Shown here: piece after piece, positions 25,008 to 33,712 of the stretch | Position numbering within the stretch: the stretch's first letter is position 1 | Layout of the letters: every line of letters starts with the position of its first letter | Assembly (NCBI GenBank): GCA_031286585.1 | Contig: JAITUC010000038.1 | Location: 310,001 to 374,000 of the forward strand | Source: Delftia acidovorans | GTDB taxonomy: Bacteria > Pseudomonadota > Gammaproteobacteria > Burkholderiales > Burkholderiaceae_C | Length of the DNA: 64,000 nucleotides | Reading direction: 5' to 3' | Position numbers and translations under genes: made by a program | The notes under the pieces: generated by a model | What the model was told of the DNA's origin: nothing | The model's database searches: none | What the model saw: only the letters and a program-made list of their open reading frames with translations

Positions 25008-25280
25008 ATGACCGACGATGACCTGCCCCCCCTGATTCCCACGCCCCCGGGCCTGTACCGCCACTACAAGGGCGCCCGCTACGAAGTGCTTGCCACCGTG
25101 CGCCACAGCGAGACGCGCGAATCCATGACCCTGTACCGCGCGCTCTATGGCGAGCGCGGCCTGTGGGTGCGGCCAGCCGCCATGTTCAATGAAACCGTGG
25201 TCATCGACGGCGTGGAGCAGCCCCGCTTTGCACGCTGCACCGAATCGGAGCAGCAGGCCTTCCAGAGCGAAGGCCTGTGA
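25008..25280 (+). CDS. DUF1653 domain protein
   Basis: A 90-residue protein that matches the small DUF1653 family: PGLYRHYKGARYEVLATVRHSE at the start, TLYRALYGERGLWVRPAAMF in the middle, and a short PRFARC tail. The fold is probably a small beta-barrel; function is unknown. It is divergent from rsmB, 92 bp away, and converges on purN. Confidence 0.9.
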   Translation: MTDDDLPPLIPTPPGLYRHYKGARYEVLATVRHSETRESMTLYRALYGERGLWVRPAAMFNETVVIDGVEQPRFARCTESEQQAFQSEGL

Positions 25281-25303
25281 AAAGCCTTAGCTTAGAAAAG
25301 GCA

Positions 25304-25882
25304 CTAGTCCCGCATCAGCTGCGCAACGGCGCGCGGGTAGATGAGGTGCTCCTGCACCAGAACGCGCGCGGCCAGCGCCTGGGCCGTGTCGCCGGGCAGC
25401 ACGGGCACCACGGCCTGCTCCAGGATGGGGCCCACATCCAGCTCGGCCGTGACGCGGTGCACGGTGCAGCCGGCAAAGCGGCAGCCGGCATCGATGGCCC
25501 GCTGGTGCGTGTGCAGCCCCGTGAAGGCGGGCAGCAGCGAGGGGTGGATGTTGATCATTCGTCCCTCGTAATGCGCCACGAAGCCCGGTGTGAGGATGCG
25601 CATGAAGCCGGCCAGCACGACCAGCGCGGGCGCGTGCCGGTCTATCACCTGGGCCAGCTCGGCGTCGAAGGCCTCGCGGCTGGGAAACGGGCGGTGGTCC
25701 AGCACCTCGGTGGCAATGCCCTGCTCGCGTGCGAAAACAAGGCCAGAGGCCTCGGCCTTGTTGCTGACCACGGCGGCCACGCGGGCGCCGTAACGCCGCG
25801 CCCAGTCCTGTTGCTGCGAAGCACGCACAATGGCAGCCATGTTCGAGCCGCCGCCCGAGATCAGGATCACGATATTTTTCAT
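25304..25882 (-). CDS. purN: Phosphoribosylglycinamide formyltransferase PurN
   Basis: A 192-residue enzyme of purine synthesis that formylates GAR using 10-formyl-THF. The phosphate loop is ISGGGSNMAA. The catalytic residues are present as N111 and H113 in MINIHPSLLPAF and D149 in TAELDVGPIL, matching Asn106, His108 and Asp144 of E. coli PurN. The ATG at 25882 directly precedes the KNIVILISGGGSN start. It is transcribed alone, convergent with the DUF1653 gene. Confidence 0.96.
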   Translation of the reverse strand: MKNIVILISGGGSNMAAIVRASQQQDWARRYGARVAAVVSNKAEASGLVFAREQGIATEVLDHRPFPSREAFDAELAQVIDRHAPALVVLAGFMRILTPGFVAHYEGRMINIHPSLLPAFTGLHTHQRAIDAGCRFAGCTVHRVTAELDVGPILEQAVVPVLPGDTAQALAARVLVQEHLIYPRAVAQLMRD

Positions 25883-25980
25883 GGGCGGCGATTGTCGCAC
25901 CGCAGGCCGCACGGCCTGCGCCAGCCCCGGCAAGGCCCATGGCCCTGCCGGGCCTTGTCACTTCTTCCGCCCAGACCCCC

Positions 25981-26670
25981 ATGCCATTCGATCCCCGCTC
26001 CACCCCCCTGACCGCTGTCGAAGCCCGCGTGCTGGCCACCCTGATGGAGAAGGCGCGCACCGTGCCCGACAGCTACCCGCTCACGCTCAACGCGCTGGTC
26101 ACGGGCTGCAACCAGAAAAGCAGCCGTGATCCGGTGATGGAAGTCAGCGAAGGCGAGGCCCAGGAAGCGCTGGACAGTCTGCGCCTGCGCACCATGTCCG
26201 TCCAGATCAGCAGCGCGCGCGCCACGCGCTGGGAGCACAACTTCCCGCGCGGCGTGGGGGTGCCCGACCAGAGCGCCGTGCTGCTGTCCCTGCTGATGCT
26301 GCGCGGCCCGCAGACGGCGGGCGAGCTGCGCATCAACTCCGAGCGCTGGCACCGCTTTGCCGACATCTCCTCGGTGGAAGCCTTCCTGGAAGAGCTGCGC
26401 GAACGCAGCGAGGAAAAAGGCGGCCCGCTGGTCGTGCTGCTGCCACGCGCGCCCGGCGCACGCGAGCAGCGCTGGGCCCATCTGCTGTGCGGCCCCGTGG
26501 ACGTGAACGCCATGGCCCAGCCCCCTGCTGCAGCAGGCGCACGCGGCGATGCCCTGGCCCAGCGCGTGGTCGATCTCGAAGCCCAGGTGCAGCAGTTGCA
26601 GGCCCGCCTTGCCCATGTCTATGCCCAGTTGGGGCTGGAGGAGCCAGGGCAGGCTGAGCAGACGGCCTGA
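25981..26670 (+). CDS. YceH family (DUF480) protein
   Basis: A 229-residue protein with two winged-helix repeats. Repeat 1 begins LTAVEARVLATLMEKARTVPD with PLTLNALVTGCNQKSSRDPV; repeat 2 has AVLLSLLMLRGPQTAGELRINSERWHRF. The C-terminus is a coiled coil (LAQRVVDLEAQVQQLQARLAHVYAQL, split by heptads). It is highly conserved in proteobacteria but of unknown function. The ATG at 25981 was chosen at MPFDPRS, where the family starts. The acyl-CoA dehydrogenase pair follows 89 bp later. Confidence 0.92.
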   Translation: MPFDPRSTPLTAVEARVLATLMEKARTVPDSYPLTLNALVTGCNQKSSRDPVMEVSEGEAQEALDSLRLRTMSVQISSARATRWEHNFPRGVGVPDQSAVLLSLLMLRGPQTAGELRINSERWHRFADISSVEAFLEELRERSEEKGGPLVVLLPRAPGAREQRWAHLLCGPVDVNAMAQPPAAAGARGDALAQRVVDLEAQVQQLQARLAHVYAQLGLEEPGQAEQTA

Positions 26671-26759
26671 TTCAGGGTATGCCATGAGTTGTCACGCCCC
26701 GGACAGTTCAAAAAAGAACGGGCGTGCTACAAAAGCCGGGATTGAAGGAGACACAGTCC

Positions 26760-27941
26760 ATGGACCTGGCATTTACCCCTGAAGAACAGTCCTTTCGCGA
26801 GGAAGTCCGCGCCTGGGTGCGGGCCAACCTGCCCCAGGACATCGCGCACAAGGTGCGCCACTCGCTGCGCCTGACGCGCGACGACCTGCAGAACTGGGCC
26901 AAGATTCTTGGCAAGAAAGGCTGGCTGGGCTACGGCTGGCCCAAGCAGTTCGGCGGCCCCGGCTGGAGTGCCGTGCAAAAGCATCTGTTCGAGGAGGAAT
27001 GCGCACTGGCCTGCGCGCCGCGCATCATCCCCTTCGGCCCCGTGATGGTGGCGCCGGTGATCATGGCCTACGGCTCGCCCGAGCAGCAGCAGCGCTTCCT
27101 GCCCGGCATTGCCAGCGGCGAGGTCTGGTGGAGCCAGGGCTATTCGGAGCCCGGCTCGGGCTCGGACCTGGCCAGCCTCAAGACCCGTGCCGAGCGCGTG
27201 GGCGACAAATACATCGTCAACGGCCAGAAGACCTGGACCACGCTGGGCCAGTATGGAGAGTGGATCTTCTGCCTGGTGCGCACCAGCAACGAGGGCAAGC
27301 CCCAGACCGGCATCAGCTTCCTGCTGGTGGACATGAAGAGCCCCGGCGTGACCGTGCGCCCCATCAAGCTGCTCGATGGCGAGTGCGAGGTCAACGAGGT
27401 CTTCTTCGACAACGTCGAGGTGCCGGCCGAGAACCTGATCGGCGAGGAAAACAAGGGCTGGACCTACGCCAAGCACCTGTTGAGCCACGAGCGCACCAAC
27501 ATCGCCGACGTGAACCGCGCCAAGCGCGAGCTGGAGCGCCTCAAGCGCATCGCCAAGGCCGAAGGCGTCTACGAGGACCAGCGTTTCCGCGACGAGATCG
27601 CCAAGCTCGAAGTCGACGTGGTGGCGCTGGAAATGCTGGTGCTGCGCGTGCTGTCGGCCGAGAAATCGGGCAAGAACCCGCTGGACATCGCCGGCCTGCT
27701 CAAGATCAAGGGCAGCGAGATCCAGCAGCGCTACTCCGAGTTGATGATGCAGGCCGCCGGCCCCTTCAGCCTGCCCTTCATCGAGGAGGCCATGGAAGCC
27801 GGCTGGCAGGGCGACTTCCCCGGCGGCGTGGTGGACAACGCGCCGCTGGCATCGACGTACTTCAACATGCGCAAGACGACGATCTACGGCGGCTCGAACG
27901 AGGTGCAGCGGAACATCGTCGCACAGACCGTGTTGGGCTGA
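26760..27941 (+). CDS. Acyl-CoA dehydrogenase, PimC-like large subunit
   Basis: A 393-residue flavoprotein that should oxidise an acyl-CoA at the alpha-beta bond with FAD and pass electrons to ETF. It carries the motifs QGYSEPGSGSDLASLKT and GQKTWTTLGQYGEWIFCLVR for FAD and substrate binding, and ends YGGSNEVQRNIVAQTVLG. The sequence closely resembles the PimC subunit of pimeloyl-CoA dehydrogenase as I know it. In that type the usual YEGT glutamate is YGGS and activity needs a partner. AGGAG precedes the ATG. The PimD-like partner lies 144 bp downstream. Confidence 0.92.
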   Translation: MDLAFTPEEQSFREEVRAWVRANLPQDIAHKVRHSLRLTRDDLQNWAKILGKKGWLGYGWPKQFGGPGWSAVQKHLFEEECALACAPRIIPFGPVMVAPVIMAYGSPEQQQRFLPGIASGEVWWSQGYSEPGSGSDLASLKTRAERVGDKYIVNGQKTWTTLGQYGEWIFCLVRTSNEGKPQTGISFLLVDMKSPGVTVRPIKLLDGECEVNEVFFDNVEVPAENLIGEENKGWTYAKHLLSHERTNIADVNRAKRELERLKRIAKAEGVYEDQRFRDEIAKLEVDVVALEMLVLRVLSAEKSGKNPLDIAGLLKIKGSEIQQRYSELMMQAAGPFSLPFIEEAMEAGWQGDFPGGVVDNAPLASTYFNMRKTTIYGGSNEVQRNIVAQTVLG

Positions 27942-28000
27942 TTGTGGCTTTCGGGGTAGCGACGATGTTCCGCTTTCGCGGCAAGCACGGCTCCCCCGTT

Positions 28001-28017
28001 CCCCCTCCGCGAGGGGG
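28001..28017. other. Perfect GC hairpin between the two acyl-CoA dehydrogenase genes
   Basis: CCCCCTC-CGC-GAGGGGG forms a 7-bp stem with a 3-base loop in the 144-bp spacer. No U-run follows, so it is not a classical terminator; it may stabilise or process the dicistronic mRNA. Confidence 0.4.
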
Positions 28018-28085
28018 TTCCAGCAAGAGCTTCGCTGATCTGGGAGTGCGCAAGGCGCACTTCGGGCGGCTTCGGGAGACAGAAA

Positions 28086-29201
28086 ATGGACTTTGATTTT
28101 TCGGATGACCAGCAGCAACTGCGCGACGCCGTGCGCCGCTGGGTGGACAAGGGCTATACCTTCGAGCGCCGCCGCTCCATCGTCGAGGCGGGCGGTTTTT
28201 CGCGCGAGGTCTGGGGCGAGCTGGCAGAGCTGGGCCTGACGGCCCTGACCGTGCCCGAGGAGCACGGGGGCCTGGGCCTGGGCGCCACCGACGTGATGGT
28301 GGTGATGGAGGAATTGGGCCGCGGCCTCGTGATGGAGCCGCTGGCGCAGGCCTTTGTGGCCGCCAGCGTGCTCGGCAAGCATGCCGACGCCTCCGTGGCC
28401 GGCCAGTGGCTGCCACGCGTGGCCAGCGGCGAGGCCCTGGTCGTGCTGGCACACTTGGAACGCCAGGCCCGCTACCGCCTCGACGTCTGTGCCGCCAAGG
28501 CCGGCAAAAGCGGCGGCGGCTACACGGTGGACGCCACCAAGAGCGTGGTGCCCGCAGGCGACGCGGCCGACGCCTTCCTGATGCCGGCCCAGTTGGACGG
28601 CAAGATCGCCCTCTTCCTGGTGGAGCGCGGCGCCAGCGGCGTCAGCACCCAGGGCTACCGGACCCAGGACGGCAGCCGCGCGGCCGAACTGCGCTGCCAG
28701 GCGGCCCCGGCCACGCTGGTGACGGCCGATGGCCTGGCCGCCCTCACGCTGGCCCAGGACACCGCCAACGCCGCGCTGTGCGCCGAAGGCGTGGGCGCCA
28801 TGGAGCAGACGCTGAAGCTGACCACCGAGTACATGAACCAGCGCAAGCAGTTCAATACGGTGATCGCCAGCTTCCAGGCCCTGCGCCACCGCGTGGCCGA
28901 CATGAAGATGCAGCTGGAGCTGGCCCGCTCCATGAGCTATTACGCCAGCCTCAAGATGAGCGCGGCCGATGCGGAGCGCCACGTGGCCATCGCGCGCGCC
29001 AAGGTCCAGCTGGGCCAGTCGCTGCGTTTTGTCGGCCAGCAGTCGGTGCAGTTGCACGGTGGCATCGGCGTGACCGACGAGTACGCGGGCAGCCACTACT
29101 TCAAGCGCCTGACGCAGATGGAGATGACGGGCGGTGACACCCTGCATCACTTGGGCATCGTCTCCGCGAAGATGCAGGACACGGCCGGCGTGTTTGCCTG
29201 A
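28086..29201 (+). CDS. Acyl-CoA dehydrogenase, PimD-like small subunit
   Basis: A 371-residue, more divergent acyl-CoA dehydrogenase. The N-terminal helical domain begins FDFSDDQQQLRDAVRRWV, and the C-terminal domain has RKQFNTVIASFQALRHRVADM and FVGQQSVQLHGGIGVTDE, ending HYFKRLTQMEMTGGDTLHHLG. The SEPGSGSD-type flavin loop of its partner is missing and replaced by LEQRQARY-like sequence, as in PimD. The two probably form a heteromeric enzyme like PimC-PimD or mycobacterial FadE26-FadE27. A terminator follows 28 bp after the stop. Confidence 0.9.
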   Translation: MDFDFSDDQQQLRDAVRRWVDKGYTFERRRSIVEAGGFSREVWGELAELGLTALTVPEEHGGLGLGATDVMVVMEELGRGLVMEPLAQAFVAASVLGKHADASVAGQWLPRVASGEALVVLAHLERQARYRLDVCAAKAGKSGGGYTVDATKSVVPAGDAADAFLMPAQLDGKIALFLVERGASGVSTQGYRTQDGSRAAELRCQAAPATLVTADGLAALTLAQDTANAALCAEGVGAMEQTLKLTTEYMNQRKQFNTVIASFQALRHRVADMKMQLELARSMSYYASLKMSAADAERHVAIARAKVQLGQSLRFVGQQSVQLHGGIGVTDEYAGSHYFKRLTQMEMTGGDTLHHLGIVSAKMQDTAGVFA

Positions 29202-29228
29202 GGTCTGACCGCACCGCCCCATGCCAGG

Positions 29229-29253
29229 CCCCGCAGAAAACTGCGGGGCTTTT
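29229..29253 (+). terminator. Intrinsic terminator of the acyl-CoA dehydrogenase operon
   Basis: CCCCGCAG-AAAA-CTGCGGGG is a perfect 8-bp stem followed by CTTTTT, 28 bp after the stop of the small-subunit gene. Confidence 0.9.
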
Positions 29254-29285
29254 TCATGGGCCTTTGCCCATGTCTGCCCGCCGCC

Positions 29286-30233
29286 TCAGGTCAGCCGGTA
29301 GCCCACCGGCCTGAGCGGGGCCGGCAGATCCGCATCGCCCAGCGTGCAGCCCAGGCTGATTTCGATGGAGCGGCAGATGGTGTCCAGCGGCAGGTCGTTG
29401 CTCTCCAGGCCGAAGGGCTCTTCAAGCTCATCGCCCAGGGCGTCCAGCCCATAGAAGGTGTAGGCCACGATGGCCACGACAAAGGGCGTCATGAACCCGG
29501 TCGTGTCCACCAGGCCGAACGGCAGCAGAAAGCAGTACATGTAGGCCGTGCGGTGCAACAGCAGCGCATAGGAGAACGGCATGGGCGTATTGCGGATGCG
29601 CTCGCACGAGGCGGCAGCGGCCGTCATGCGCGTGAAGGTCTTGTCCATGGATGCGGCCAGGCAGGGGTCCATCTCGCCACGGCGCACGCACTGCGCCAGA
29701 TCGCGGCCCATGGACATCATCAGTGCATCGCAGCGCTGCTCCAGCGGCAGGCCCTGGAGCTGGCGCCATTCCTTGTCCACCAGCCAGCGGCCTGCCGCCA
29801 CATCCTCGTGCAGCCCGCGCAACTGCGTCCGCAGCAGATGCGCAAAGGCGATCGCCCGGTGCACCATGCGCACGCGTACATCGCTGCTGCGCCGGGCCGG
29901 GTCCGGAGCGCCGTCGATGACGATCAGGCTCTGGCACTGGCGCGCCAGCGTGCGCGCGCAGATCACCATCTCACCCCAGAGCTTGCGGCCTTCCCAGTAG
30001 CGGTCATAGGCGGTGTTGTTGCGAAAGCCCAGGAAGATGGCCAGCGGCAGGCCGATCAGCGTGAAAGGGATGGGCGTCACCGTGATCTTGACGTCGAACA
30101 GGTTGCCATGCACCAGGGTGATGATGGCGGCGAACACGATGTTCACGAGCAGCGTGACCTGGATACGCTGGAGCACCGAGCCCCGCAAAATCAGAAACAG
30201 CCTGAGGCCGGCGGGGCGATCACGGACGATCAT
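29286..30233 (-). CDS. Bestrophin-family (RFP-TM/UPF0187) ion channel protein
   Basis: A 315-residue inner-membrane protein. The bestrophin-like features are an N-terminal helix pair (residues 27-65), the conserved GFRNNTAYDRYWEGRKLWGEM motif (about 69-89, which aligns with the FRxxxAYxRWWE pattern) and a late membrane pair near YMYCFLLPFGLVDTTGFMTPFVVAIVAYTFYGLDALG, followed by the acidic DELEEPFG segment. Bacterial homologues form pentameric cation- or anion-selective channels. It is monocistronic, and no regulator can be assigned. Confidence 0.9.
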   Translation of the reverse strand: MIVRDRPAGLRLFLILRGSVLQRIQVTLLVNIVFAAIITLVHGNLFDVKITVTPIPFTLIGLPLAIFLGFRNNTAYDRYWEGRKLWGEMVICARTLARQCQSLIVIDGAPDPARRSSDVRVRMVHRAIAFAHLLRTQLRGLHEDVAAGRWLVDKEWRQLQGLPLEQRCDALMMSMGRDLAQCVRRGEMDPCLAASMDKTFTRMTAAAASCERIRNTPMPFSYALLLHRTAYMYCFLLPFGLVDTTGFMTPFVVAIVAYTFYGLDALGDELEEPFGLESNDLPLDTICRSIEISLGCTLGDADLPAPLRPVGYRLT

Positions 30234-30309
30234 GGAGATATCGCTAGGTACAAACCCTTATTCGATCACACATTGAGCAAGTCAATGGGCTGCAGCCGCG
30301 CTCAGATGC

Positions 30310-30336
30310 AAAAAAAAGGCGCCCCGAAGGGCGCCC
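30310..30336 (-). terminator. Intrinsic terminator of the IPTL-CTERM repeat protein gene
   Basis: Read on the minus strand, GGGCGCCC-TTCG-GGGCGCC is followed by seven T, 22 bp past the stop. The TTCG tetraloop makes it very stable. Confidence 0.92.
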
Positions 30337-30357
30337 TGTGTCACGACCGACTGCCGG

Positions 30358-32790
30358 TCACAGCTGGTTGGCGCGGCGGCGGCGCGCCATGCCCCAGCCC
30401 ATGATGCCCATCAGGCCGGACATCAGGATCAGGCCCCATTCGGAGAGCGTGGGGATGGAGGCCGGAGACACGGCCCCTGCCACTGCGCGGGAAGCCGTGT
30501 TGTTGGCCGGGTTGGCATCTCCGGTCGCACCGGTGCTGCCCGTCAGTGTCACGGCTCCCACGGAGCTGGGCGTTCCGCTGACCGTGCAGGTCACGCTGGC
30601 GCCCGCAGGCACGGCATCGCCTGCGGACCATGCGGCATTGGAGGGGCTGATGCGGCAAGCGCCCTGGCTGACGCCAGGCGGCAGTCCCGTGACTGCACAC
30701 GAGGTTCCTGCCAATGCGTCGGCCGAGCCCTGGTTCTTGCAGACAAAGCTGCCGCTGTAGGGGGTGTTGACTGTGAACGCGGCCGGCAGGCCGCCGAGAT
30801 CAATGCCCATGTCAGGCGTTGCCACAGTGGACACATTCACGGTCGCCGTGTTGTTCGCCGCATTCAAATCACCCGTTGCGCCCGTGGTGCCCGTGACCGT
30901 GGACGAACCCGCAGCCGTGGGCATGCCGCTCACCTGGCAGGTGACCGTGGCACCCACCGGCACCGGATTGCCCGCCACCCAAGTGGCATTGCCGGGGCTG
31001 ATGGAGCAAGCGCCTTGCGTCACGCCGGCAGGCAAGCCGGTGACGGCGCAGGAGGTGCCACCCACGGCGTTGGCCAGGCCCTGGTTGCTGCAGGTGAAGC
31101 TGCCGCTGTAGGGAATATTCAGCGGCGAGGTGGTGGGCAACCCGCCCAGATTGATCTGCATGTCCGGCGTCGTGGTGACCGCAATGGTCGACGTGGTCGT
31201 GTTGTTGCCCGGGGTCAGGTCGTTGTCGCCGCCCGTGGTCACCGTGACGGTGGAGCTTCCTCCAGAACCTGTGGGTGTGCCCGAGACCTGGCAGACCACC
31301 TCCTTGTTCGAGGGAACGGTGCCGGGCTGCATCCAGGCGGCGCCATCGAGTGTGCACTGGCCGGCCACGACTCCAGGCGGCAGACCGGAAGCATTGCAGG
31401 TGGCCTGTCCCGCACTGGCTGCGCCATTGTTCTTGCAGGAGAAGCTACCGGTGTAGGGCTGGCCGACGATGGCTGCGGGCGGAAGGCCCGTGACGTCGGG
31501 GACCATGTCGCTGGTCGCCGAGGCCCCCAGCAACTGCGTCTGCACCATGGCACCCATCAGCGTCGCCACGCCATCGCCGCCAATCGTGTAGTTGCCGTTA
31601 TTGACCTGGTCGCCCGGCGTACCGGGAGGCACCTTGACCGTCATCTGGAAGGTCAAAGTCTCACCCGGCGCGAGGCTGGGAATGCTGCAGCTGGCAGGAC
31701 CTGTGGCGCCTGCGCCCCCTGCGGGTCCCGTGCAATAGTTTTTCGGATCGACCAGGGAGACAAAGCTCGTGGAAGCACCTGTACTGTCCTGGGGCATGGT
31801 CGGCGACACCACCACATTGTTCACCGCCGTGCTGCCGTTGTTGGTGTAGCTGTATGTGTAGGTGATCTCGGTGCCGTCATTCTTGGGCGCACTGACCGGG
31901 CCGGACGCCGTGATCCACACGCCCTTGGGCAAAGCGGTCGTGAAGTTGTCCACATACAGATGCCCCGAATGCCCTCCCGGACTGCAGCCTGCGGCGATCG
32001 CGATCAACCGGACCTTGTCCCCCACACGCAGAACCTCGTTGCCGGGCGCCACGTCATAAGCCTGGGGATCGGTGAACAGTTCTTTGTGATTGTTCCCATC
32101 CGTGAATGTTTTCCACGCCACGCCCGGCTGTCCTGCATAGTGGTACTTGAAGAAAAGCTCCTTGTCCACCGCGGCATTGGTCTGCGCGTCAAAGGTCTTG
32201 ACCAGCGCAATCGCGTAGTAGGGGCGCTGAGCAGCCGTATGGCCGGAAGCCGGGTCATCCAGCACCGGTGCCGCGATGAACCGGATGTGAATCTTTCCGT
32301 CCTTGTCGATGTCGTCGGCCGTCAGTGTCACCTCCTGGGCAATTGCACTGGCCGTCTTGGGCTTCTGCGTGAAGGAGGGATTGGGCGACGCGCTGCGGGG
32401 AATCTGCGTATCCGTCAGATTGATACGGGCGGTATTGCCGCCCCGCACGGGCAGCAAAAGGTCAGAACTGCCCGAAACCCACAAAATATCCTTGGTGCTT
32501 GCCTCGGGGGCCGAGACCACCGAATTCAGCGGGAGCGTGCCCGCTGGCGCCGTGCGCAACAGGTCGGCCAGCGTTCTTGGAGTGAAGGTGTCCGTCGCAG
32601 CCGTCCCATTGTTGGTCCATGCTTCCTGCGCCCAGCCACTCAGATCGCCCGCCTCGAAATCGCCATTGACGAATGACGCCTGCGCCACTGTGCTGACCAG
32701 CAGCGCAGCACCCAGGAAAACTTGTCTGGCCCGCGCCCCGGCCCCTTGGAGACAAGCCCTCTGTCCGGCACGGATATTCTGTCTGTTCAT
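30358..32790 (-). CDS. Cell-surface repeat protein with IPTL-CTERM sorting signal
   Basis: An 810-residue exported protein. A signal peptide (cleavage likely after AQA, residue 38) precedes an N-terminal domain that opens FVNGDFEAGDLSGW, typical of carbohydrate-binding-like beta-sandwiches. A DUF11-like domain (about 305-425) with TYTYSYTNNGSTAVNNV comes next. Three tandem modules of about 117 residues follow (426-540, 541-657, 658-778), each with four cysteines in near-constant spacing. The tail (779-810) is IPTLSEWG, a hydrophobic helix, then RRRR: the IPTLxxWG-CTERM signal recognised by an exosortase H-type enzyme, which is not encoded in this window. GAGGAG precedes the ATG. A role in surface coating or adhesion is likely but unproved. 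Confidence 0.9.
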   Translation of the reverse strand: MNRQNIRAGQRACLQGAGARARQVFLGAALLVSTVAQASFVNGDFEAGDLSGWAQEAWTNNGTAATDTFTPRTLADLLRTAPAGTLPLNSVVSAPEASTKDILWVSGSSDLLLPVRGGNTARINLTDTQIPRSASPNPSFTQKPKTASAIAQEVTLTADDIDKDGKIHIRFIAAPVLDDPASGHTAAQRPYYAIALVKTFDAQTNAAVDKELFFKYHYAGQPGVAWKTFTDGNNHKELFTDPQAYDVAPGNEVLRVGDKVRLIAIAAGCSPGGHSGHLYVDNFTTALPKGVWITASGPVSAPKNDGTEITYTYSYTNNGSTAVNNVVVSPTMPQDSTGASTSFVSLVDPKNYCTGPAGGAGATGPASCSIPSLAPGETLTFQMTVKVPPGTPGDQVNNGNYTIGGDGVATLMGAMVQTQLLGASATSDMVPDVTGLPPAAIVGQPYTGSFSCKNNGAASAGQATCNASGLPPGVVAGQCTLDGAAWMQPGTVPSNKEVVCQVSGTPTGSGGSSTVTVTTGGDNDLTPGNNTTTSTIAVTTTPDMQINLGGLPTTSPLNIPYSGSFTCSNQGLANAVGGTSCAVTGLPAGVTQGACSISPGNATWVAGNPVPVGATVTCQVSGMPTAAGSSTVTGTTGATGDLNAANNTATVNVSTVATPDMGIDLGGLPAAFTVNTPYSGSFVCKNQGSADALAGTSCAVTGLPPGVSQGACRISPSNAAWSAGDAVPAGASVTCTVSGTPSSVGAVTLTGSTGATGDANPANNTASRAVAGAVSPASIPTLSEWGLILMSGLMGIMGWGMARRRRANQL
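30457..31515 (-). repeat. Three tandem ~117-codon modules in the surface protein gene
   Basis: Modules at 31515-31171, 31170-30820 and 30819-30457 share the frame PDM-x-LGGLP, YSGSF-C-KNQG, TSC-AVTGLPPGV, GAC-IS, VTC-VSG-P, TGATGD and NNT. Cysteines fall at module positions 27, 41, 55 and 78 in copies 2 and 3, and at 27, 40, 54 and 75 in copy 1. Copies 2 and 3 are closest, so the last duplication was probably theirs. Confidence 0.9.
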
Positions 32791-32959
32791 ACCGCTCCTC
32801 ACGTTGAATCTGATGCTTTCGCACCGTTGAAAAATCTTTTTGCTTTGCCCCGCCGCTGTCCTAGGCACGCTTCCTCGATCCCAGAAAAAGGCCGAGCGAA
32901 ACCACCACGTGCCAAAGGCCGTGTTCAAAAAAACGGAAAGGGGGAAAGTGGCGAGTGCC

Positions 32960-33661
32960 TTAAGGCACGAACACCAGCCCTCGGCCGAACACTGCCCTCA
33001 CCGGCAGGGCCAGCCCGGAGATATCCAGGGTCTTGCGGCGGAGCCGCGTCAGCTGCGATTCGATGCGGTGGAAGCCGTCATCCACATCGGCGTAGCCCAT
33101 GGTCTCGATCAAGGTCTGCTTGGCCACCATGGTTCCGGGTGTGGCCATCAGGCAGCCGAGCAATTCCAGCTCGCGGCTGGTCAGGGCGATGATCTGGTGG
33201 TTGGGAGCAACCATGCAGGCCGACAGGGGGTCAAGGCGCCAGGTCAGGAAGGGCGCCGGCGCCCGGGCCGGCTGGCCGGTGCTGCGGCGCAGTTGGGAGC
33301 GGATGCCGGCAACCAGCTCGTTCATGTCGGTGGGCTTGACGAAATACTGCAGGGCGCCGGCATTGAGGCCGGCGATGCGACTGTCCAGGTCGCCGCGCGC
33401 CGTGAGCACCACGACGGGAATTTCCTGCTCGGCCAGGCGCTTGACCAGGCTCAGACCGTCCTCGCCAGGCAGGCCCAGGTCGACGACGACCAGATCGGCC
33501 TTCTCGCGCAGTAGCTTTATGTAGAAGTCTTCTGCAGAATCCGTGCCCCAGGCATGCAGGCCAGACTTTGTTAAAAATCGACACACATTGATACGAATAT
33601 CCTCGTCATCCTCTACGACGGCGACGGTGAACTCAATCGATGGCTCTAGTGTCTGCTGCAT
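32960..33661 (-). CDS. OmpR/PhoB-type response regulator
   Basis: A 233-residue two-component regulator. The receiver domain has the acidic pair in VVEDDEDI, phospho-acceptor D61 in VVVDLGLPGEDG, Thr in VLTARG and K109 in YFVKP. The C-terminal winged helix (about 135-233) shows LTSRELELLGCLMATPG, MGYADVDDGFHRIESQLTRLRRK and the final VRAVFGRGLVFVP hairpin. It is divergent from two tandem sensor kinases, with only 51 bp between its start and the first kinase, and is the only regulator in reach of both. A palindrome covers its stop codon. Confidence 0.93.
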   Translation of the reverse strand: MQQTLEPSIEFTVAVVEDDEDIRINVCRFLTKSGLHAWGTDSAEDFYIKLLREKADLVVVDLGLPGEDGLSLVKRLAEQEIPVVVLTARGDLDSRIAGLNAGALQYFVKPTDMNELVAGIRSQLRRSTGQPARAPAPFLTWRLDPLSACMVAPNHQIIALTSRELELLGCLMATPGTMVAKQTLIETMGYADVDDGFHRIESQLTRLRRKTLDISGLALPVRAVFGRGLVFVP

Positions 33662-33712
33662 GATTTTTGCCTATTGGTGGGCGAATTTTCATTGGGGCGA
33701 ACGTCCGCCGCC

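Noticed and set aside
33674..33712. Upstream TTG start for the first sensor kinase
   Set aside because: The added 13 residues are not conserved-looking and the TTG has no better ribosome-binding site than the ATG at 33713.
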